Source of the DNA: Pseudomonadota bacterium
GTDB lineage: Bacteria > Pseudomonadota > Gammaproteobacteria > Burkholderiales > Rhodocyclaceae
Direction: 5' to 3'
DNA length: 11,008 bases
NCBI GenBank assembly: GCA_030917225.1
Contig: JAUPVD010000473.1
Coordinates: 1-11,008 of the forward strand
Each line of letters begins with the position of its first letter. Within the stretch, counting starts at the first letter, position 1. Under the pieces are notes generated by a model, which worked only from the letters and a program-made list of their open reading frames with translations, was not told where the DNA came from and made no database searches. Shown here one piece after another: positions 7,097 through 11,008 of the stretch. The translations under genes were made by a program, and so were the position numbers.

Positions 7097-7114
7097 CCCC
7101 GCGAACCCCGCGAA
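7097..7114 (+). repeat. 9-bp tandem duplication
   Basis: CCCCGCGAA is present twice in immediate succession (7097-7105, 7106-7114), inside the repeat-rich intergenic region. It looks like a small slippage duplication within the right half of the REP-like element. Confidence 0.7.
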
Positions 7115-7150
7115 CCATGAACGGCGGAGCCGTGCATTACCCCCCGGCAG

Positions 7151-7471
7151 TCAAACCGCGAAGACGTGCTTGACGCGCAGCGTCAGCTTCTTTTCCGCAA
7201 TTTCGAACAGGCGGTCGATATTGGCGTGCTTGCCCGGATGCAGGCGGGCATCCTCGGTATGCTCGGCGTAAATCTCGAGCCCCTTCTTCGCCGCCTCTGG
7301 CGTGATCGCACCGTAAGTCTGGCCGAGATGGTTATAGACCGACAGCGAGCCCTGGCTGCCAGCCTTGTTCTCGATCGAAGCGACAACATTGCCTTCGGCA
7401 TCGAGCAGGTTGAGCGCTTCCAGATGCGAGATGCCGGGAAGCTTCTTCAGGTTGGCCTGAAACTGTGACAT
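7151..7471 (-). CDS. DUF2322-like small protein of unknown function
   Basis: 106 residues; the ATG (complement of 7469-7471) is preceded by GAGGA six bases upstream. The sequence resembles what I know of DUF2322, a family of roughly 100-residue bacterial proteins of unknown function. Recognisable parts are the N-terminal LPGISHLEALNLLDAEG stretch, the GSLSVYNHLGQTYG middle, and EHTEDARLHPGKHANIDRLF in the C-terminal half. There is no signal peptide, membrane helix or Cys, so it is probably a soluble cytoplasmic protein. The conserved His/Asp/Glu-rich C-terminal segment could be a binding site, but no function can be assigned. It starts 21 bases after the purB stop and is probably cotranscribed with it. 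Confidence 0.8.
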   Translation of the reverse strand: MSQFQANLKKLPGISHLEALNLLDAEGNVVASIENKAGSQGSLSVYNHLGQTYGAITPEAAKKGLEIYAEHTEDARLHPGKHANIDRLFEIAEKKLTLRVKHVFAV

Positions 7472-7492
7472 GACGTTTCCTCTATTGATCGG

Positions 7493-8887
<1,395 letters not shown>

Positions 8888-8889
8888 CT

Positions 8890-8919
8890 ATTTTACCGCT
8901 CCGTGAAATACTGCCGCAA
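8890..8919 (-). promoter_or_regulatory. Candidate purB promoter
   Basis: On the - strand TAAAAT (complement of 8890-8895) is a good -10, with TTGCGG (complement of 8914-8919) 18 bases upstream as a weak -35. The transcript would have a short leader before the purB ATG at 8860. The -35 overlaps the palindrome at 8905-8929. Confidence 0.4.
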
Positions 8920-8929
8920 ACGGCATTTC
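8905..8929. promoter_or_regulatory. Interrupted palindrome shared by the purB and glutathione transferase promoters
   Basis: TGCCG (8912-8916) and CGGCA (8921-8925) are exact complements with CAAA between. Outside them GAAA (8905-8908) faces TTTC (8926-8929), with a TAC offset on the left side. The site overlaps the candidate purB -35 and lies just upstream of the + strand extended -10, so a bound protein could affect both genes. It does not look like a classical PurR box. Confidence 0.3.
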
Positions 8930-8936
8930 GGGGCGA

Positions 8937-8945
8937 TGTTATAAT
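8937..8945 (+). promoter_or_regulatory. Extended -10 promoter of the glutathione transferase gene
   Basis: TGTTATAAT is a perfect TGnTATAAT extended -10. No -35 is recognisable 17 bases upstream, as is usual for this promoter class. Transcription would start near 8952, giving a leader of about 22 bases that includes the GAGAA ribosome site at 8965-8969. Confidence 0.7.
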
Positions 8946-8973
8946 TCGCCTCCCCACTCCGCTTGAGAACCAG

Positions 8974-9582
8974 ATGAAACTGATCGGATCGCTGACCAGT
9001 CCTTACGTGCGCAAGGCCCGGGTTGTTCTGGCCGAAAAGAAGATCGAGTACGACTTCGAGCTCGACTCCCCGTGGAATGCCGACAGCGGCGTGCCCAACA
9101 TCAATCCGTTGGGCAAGATTCCTGTGCTCGTCCTCGACGACGACACGGTTCTTTTCGATTCGCGCGTCATTGTCGAATATCTCGACAACGAGACCCCCAA
9201 CAACAACCTGATGCCCGCACCGAACCGCGAACGCATTCTCGTCAAGCGCTGGGAAGCCCTCGCCGATGGCGTCTGCGATGCTGCCGCCACCGCCTTCCTT
9301 GAAGGCAAGCGGCCGGCCAAGCTGCGCGACAAGGACTGGATTGAGCGCCAGCGCGGCAAAATCGCGCAGGCGCTGGAATTCATGTCGGAAGAACTCGGCG
9401 AGAATGCCCACTGCATGGGCACCCATTTCTCGCTCGCCGACGCCGCCGTGGGCAGTGCCCTGGGCTACCTGGTCTTCCGCTTCGAGGACATCAACTGGCA
9501 GGAGACGCACCCGAACCTCGCCAAACTCTACGACAAGCTGATGCAGCGCCCGTCGTTTGCCGACACCGTGCCACAAGCCTGA
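8974..9582 (+). CDS. YibF-like glutathione S-transferase
   Basis: 202 residues from the ATG at 8974, preceded by GAGAA (8965-8969). It has the two-domain GST plan: a thioredoxin-like N-terminal domain (about 1-80) and a helical C-terminal domain (about 88-200). Visible are TSPYVRK (8-14), with Thr8/Ser9 as the possible glutathione-activating residue, NPLGKIPVL (44-52) with the conserved cis-proline Pro50, and FDS (61-63), equivalent to the glutathione gamma-glutamyl binding (E/D)S pair. Similarity to E. coli YibF runs through the protein (start MKL.GS.TSP.VRK, NAD.GV, the EALADG..DA stretch). It therefore belongs with YibF rather than with the SspA regulator. The substrate is unknown; it is soluble and cytoplasmic. 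It diverges from purB and has its own promoter and terminator, so it is likely monocistronic. Confidence 0.9.
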   Translation: MKLIGSLTSPYVRKARVVLAEKKIEYDFELDSPWNADSGVPNINPLGKIPVLVLDDDTVLFDSRVIVEYLDNETPNNNLMPAPNRERILVKRWEALADGVCDAAATAFLEGKRPAKLRDKDWIERQRGKIAQALEFMSEELGENAHCMGTHFSLADAAVGSALGYLVFRFEDINWQETHPNLAKLYDKLMQRPSFADTVPQA

Positions 9583-9603
9583 CCAGCACATTGGTTCCCA
9601 ATG

Positions 9604-9630
9604 AAAAAGCCGCCCCCGGGCGGCTTTTTT
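9604..9630. terminator. Bidirectional terminator between the glutathione transferase and mnmA genes
   Basis: GCCGCC (9609-9614), loop CCCG, GGCGGC (9619-9624), flanked by AAAAA (9604-9608) and TTTTTT (9625-9630). Because of the A and T runs it can stop transcription from both sides. It lies 21 bases after the + strand stop and 48 bases beyond the mnmA stop on the other strand. Confidence 0.92.
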
Positions 9631-9678
9631 GCGTCTGCGGGGTCCGTGGCAGGCCCCGCACGCAACCCGAGAAGCGCT

Positions 9679-10791
9679 TCAGGCGATGATGCCGCCGCCC
9701 AGACAAACACGGGATTCGTAAACAACGACCGATTGCCCCGGCGTCACCGCCCATTCCGGTGCGGCAAAGCGGATCTCGCAGCCTTCGCCATCGACGCGCT
9801 CGATTTCGCACGGCGCATCGGGGCTGCGGTAACGCGTCTTGGCGGTATAGACCCAGTGTGTGTGCGGTGCCCGGCCCGACACCCACGACAGGTCGATGGC
9901 GTTCAGCGACTCGGCCTGCAGCGCCGGGTGGTCGTGCCCGTTCACCACGTAGAGCGTATTGCTGGCGACATCCTTCTTCGCCACGAACCAGGCGTCGTGC
10001 TCACCCGGGTTGCCGTCCTTGCCGCCCTTCAGGCCGCCGATGTGCAGCCCCTTGCGCTGGCCAATGGTGTGGTAGGTCATGCCGTCGTGCTCGCCAAGCA
10101 CGCGGCCGCTGTCCAGCTCGCGGATCTCGCCCTTCTTCGGCGGCAGGTAGCGCATCAGGAACTCCTTGAATGGTCGCTCGCCGATGAAGCAGATGCCGGT
10201 CGAATCCTTCTTCGTCGCCACGTGCAGACCAGCCTCCTCGGCCATCTTGCGCACATCGCGTTTGTACAGGTCGGCCAGCGGGAACATCGCTTTCGACAGC
10301 TGCGCCTGATTCAGCCGGTGCAGGAAGTAGCTCTGATCCTTGGTGCCGTCCTCGGCCTTGAGTAGCTGAAACTCGCCATTGAATTCGCGCACGCCGGCAT
10401 AGTGGCCGGTGGCGATCTTCTCGGCGCCCATGGCCACGGCATGATCGAGGAAGGCGCGGAACTTGATCTCGGCATTGCACAGCACGTCCGGGTTCGGCGT
10501 GCGCCCGGCCTGGTATTCCTTGAGGAACTCGGCGAAAACGCGCTCCTTGTACTCCTTGGCGAAATTCACCACCTCGACGTCGATGCCGAGCTTGTCGGCA
10601 ACGCTCATCACGTCCACCAGATCCTGACGCGAGGAGCAGTAGTCGTCGGTGTCGTCGTCTTCCCAGTTCTTCATGAACAGGCCGATGACCTTGTAGCCCT
10701 GCTGCTTCAGCAACATGGCTGCAACCGACGAATCAACGCCGCCGGAGAGCCCCACCACTACCGTTTTATTCGTGTTCAACATGCTCGACAT
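9679..10791 (-). CDS. mnmA: tRNA-specific 2-thiouridylase MnmA
   Basis: 370 residues from the ATG complementary to 10789-10791. GGGAAGGA (complement of 10796-10803) lies 4 bases upstream; the next ATG three codons on lacks a site, and an ATG at 10818 is further inside the preceding gene. MnmA uses ATP and sulfur relayed from IscS to make 2-thiouridine at wobble position 34 of tRNA Lys, Glu and Gln. The PP-loop is SGGVDSS (16-22), and FMKNWEDDD follows at 39-47. Nucleophile region PNPDVLCN contains Asp102 and Cys105, and the second catalytic cysteine is Cys201 in STGICFIGE. The rest is the TruA-like and beta-barrel C-terminal region (HTIGQRKGL and onward to CLGGGII). All key residues are intact. 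It overlaps the 3' end of the upstream gene by 26 bases, suggesting translational coupling. Confidence 0.97.
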   Translation of the reverse strand: MSSMLNTNKTVVVGLSGGVDSSVAAMLLKQQGYKVIGLFMKNWEDDDTDDYCSSRQDLVDVMSVADKLGIDVEVVNFAKEYKERVFAEFLKEYQAGRTPNPDVLCNAEIKFRAFLDHAVAMGAEKIATGHYAGVREFNGEFQLLKAEDGTKDQSYFLHRLNQAQLSKAMFPLADLYKRDVRKMAEEAGLHVATKKDSTGICFIGERPFKEFLMRYLPPKKGEIRELDSGRVLGEHDGMTYHTIGQRKGLHIGGLKGGKDGNPGEHDAWFVAKKDVASNTLYVVNGHDHPALQAESLNAIDLSWVSGRAPHTHWVYTAKTRYRSPDAPCEIERVDGEGCEIRFAAPEWAVTPGQSVVVYESRVCLGGGIIA

Positions 10792-11008
10792 TCGGTCCTT
10801 CCCAATCCAGCCAATCATCCAGCGGCATCACCACCGCCGGCTGTCCGTTATCGTAAAACCAGCTATCCACCACATAGTGCTTGCTCGTCAGCGGGTCATC
10901 ATCCCGGAACGGCGCCTTCGGCACCTCTTCGATCACGGCCGACCAGTGATCGAAAATCAGTACCCGTGTTCGAACTTGCGGCTCCAGCACCCGATGCCAG
11001 TGCAACCA
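10766..11008 (-). CDS. Unrecognised protein, C-terminal 80 residues (5' truncated by window edge)
   Basis: The frame is open from the right edge to a TAA (complement of 10766-10768), giving 80 residues ending [12 protein letters not shown]. The true start is outside the window; an internal TTG at 11005 is not a credible start. The piece is hydrophilic and rich in Trp, Asp and Pro, with no membrane helix or Cys. Notable parts are [14 protein letters not shown], a central [19 protein letters not shown] and DDWLDW. I do not recognise the family. Base composition and codon use look like the neighbours. Its 26-base overlap with mnmA in a different frame implies cotranscription, and that the two genes have stayed together in this lineage. 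It is real coding sequence because the frame is long, has normal codon bias, and ends properly at the mnmA ribosome site. Confidence 0.7.
   Translation of the reverse strand, partial: WLHWHRVLEPQVRTRVLIFDHWSAVIEEVPKAPFRDDDPLTSKHYVVDSWFYDNGQPAVVMPLDDWLDWEGPNVEHVEHE

Larger units (their letters stand above)
6971..7150. repeat. Repeat-rich intergenic region with REP-like composite element
   Basis: 180 bases between the convergent paaK and DUF2322-like genes, with no coding signal. It holds an 18-bp interrupted inverted repeat (7013-7030 and 7058-7075). It also has a hairpin GCCTGC-ACA-GCAGGC (7074-7088), a 9-bp tandem repeat (7097-7114), and CCATGAACGG (7115-7124), which is complementary to CCGTTCGTGG (7058-7067) but for one base. 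A further hairpin ACGGC-GGA-GCCGT is at 7121-7133. Phrases such as TTCGATACGCTCGACATACT (6983-7002) and GGACGAACGG (7021-7030) resemble dispersed extragenic palindromes common in betaproteobacteria. No stem is followed by a T-tract on either strand, so no canonical intrinsic terminator is seen. Confidence 0.65.

Noticed and set aside
6971..7150. CRISPR array or tRNA gene in the repeat-rich gap
   Set aside because: There are no regularly spaced direct repeats with spacers, and no cloverleaf or T-loop consensus; the repeats are inverted and tandem in the REP style.
9601..10365. 254-codon open frame on the + strand opposite mnmA
   Set aside because: It starts inside the terminator hairpin and mirrors mnmA; no motif supports it.

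Overview
The window is ordinary high-GC bacterial chromosome and is almost fully coding. It most resembles a betaproteobacterium of the Rhodocyclales type (Dechloromonas/Azonexus-like). The pointers are the protein flavours (SecDF, a DUF3369-type response regulator, a c'-type cytochrome, a DUF2322-like protein next to purB), the gene order and the strong G/C third-position use. This placement is inference; no rRNA or other marker gene is present.

Left part (1-2606, + strand): the C-terminal half of secD and a complete secF, the proton-driven accessory pair of the Sec translocon. They are followed by an intrinsic terminator and then a membrane cytochrome b561-family gene. The ribosome binding site of that gene starts directly at the end of the terminator T-tract.

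Middle (2607-5659): a 754-aa response regulator (receiver, DUF3369-like sensor region, degenerate GGDEF, apparently intact EAL), probably a phosphorylation-controlled c-di-GMP phosphodiesterase. A sigma-54-like direct repeat lies just upstream. A bidirectional terminator separates it from a convergent gene for a secreted cytochrome c'/c556. The b561 protein and the c-type cytochrome could be redox partners, but they are split by the regulator and lie on opposite strands.

Right-middle (5660-7150): a stand-alone phenylacetate-CoA ligase (PaaK family), then about 180 bases of non-coding DNA filled with inverted and tandem repeats that look like a composite REP-type element.

Right part (7151-11008): on the - strand, purB (adenylosuccinate lyase) followed 21 bases later by a small DUF2322-like gene. 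Divergent from purB is a YibF-like glutathione S-transferase with a perfect extended -10 promoter. After a bidirectional terminator comes convergent mnmA (tRNA 2-thiouridylase). Its start overlaps the end of an unrecognised gene that runs off the right edge.

I saw no mobile element, CRISPR array, tRNA, rRNA, toxin-antitoxin pair or defence system, and no convincing undescribed multi-gene system. The points most worth a second look are the terminator abutting the b561 ribosome binding site, the sigma-54-like repeat before the EAL regulator, the palindrome upstream of the c-type cytochrome, the composite repeat after paaK, the purB-DUF2322 pairing and the unknown gene overlapping mnmA.
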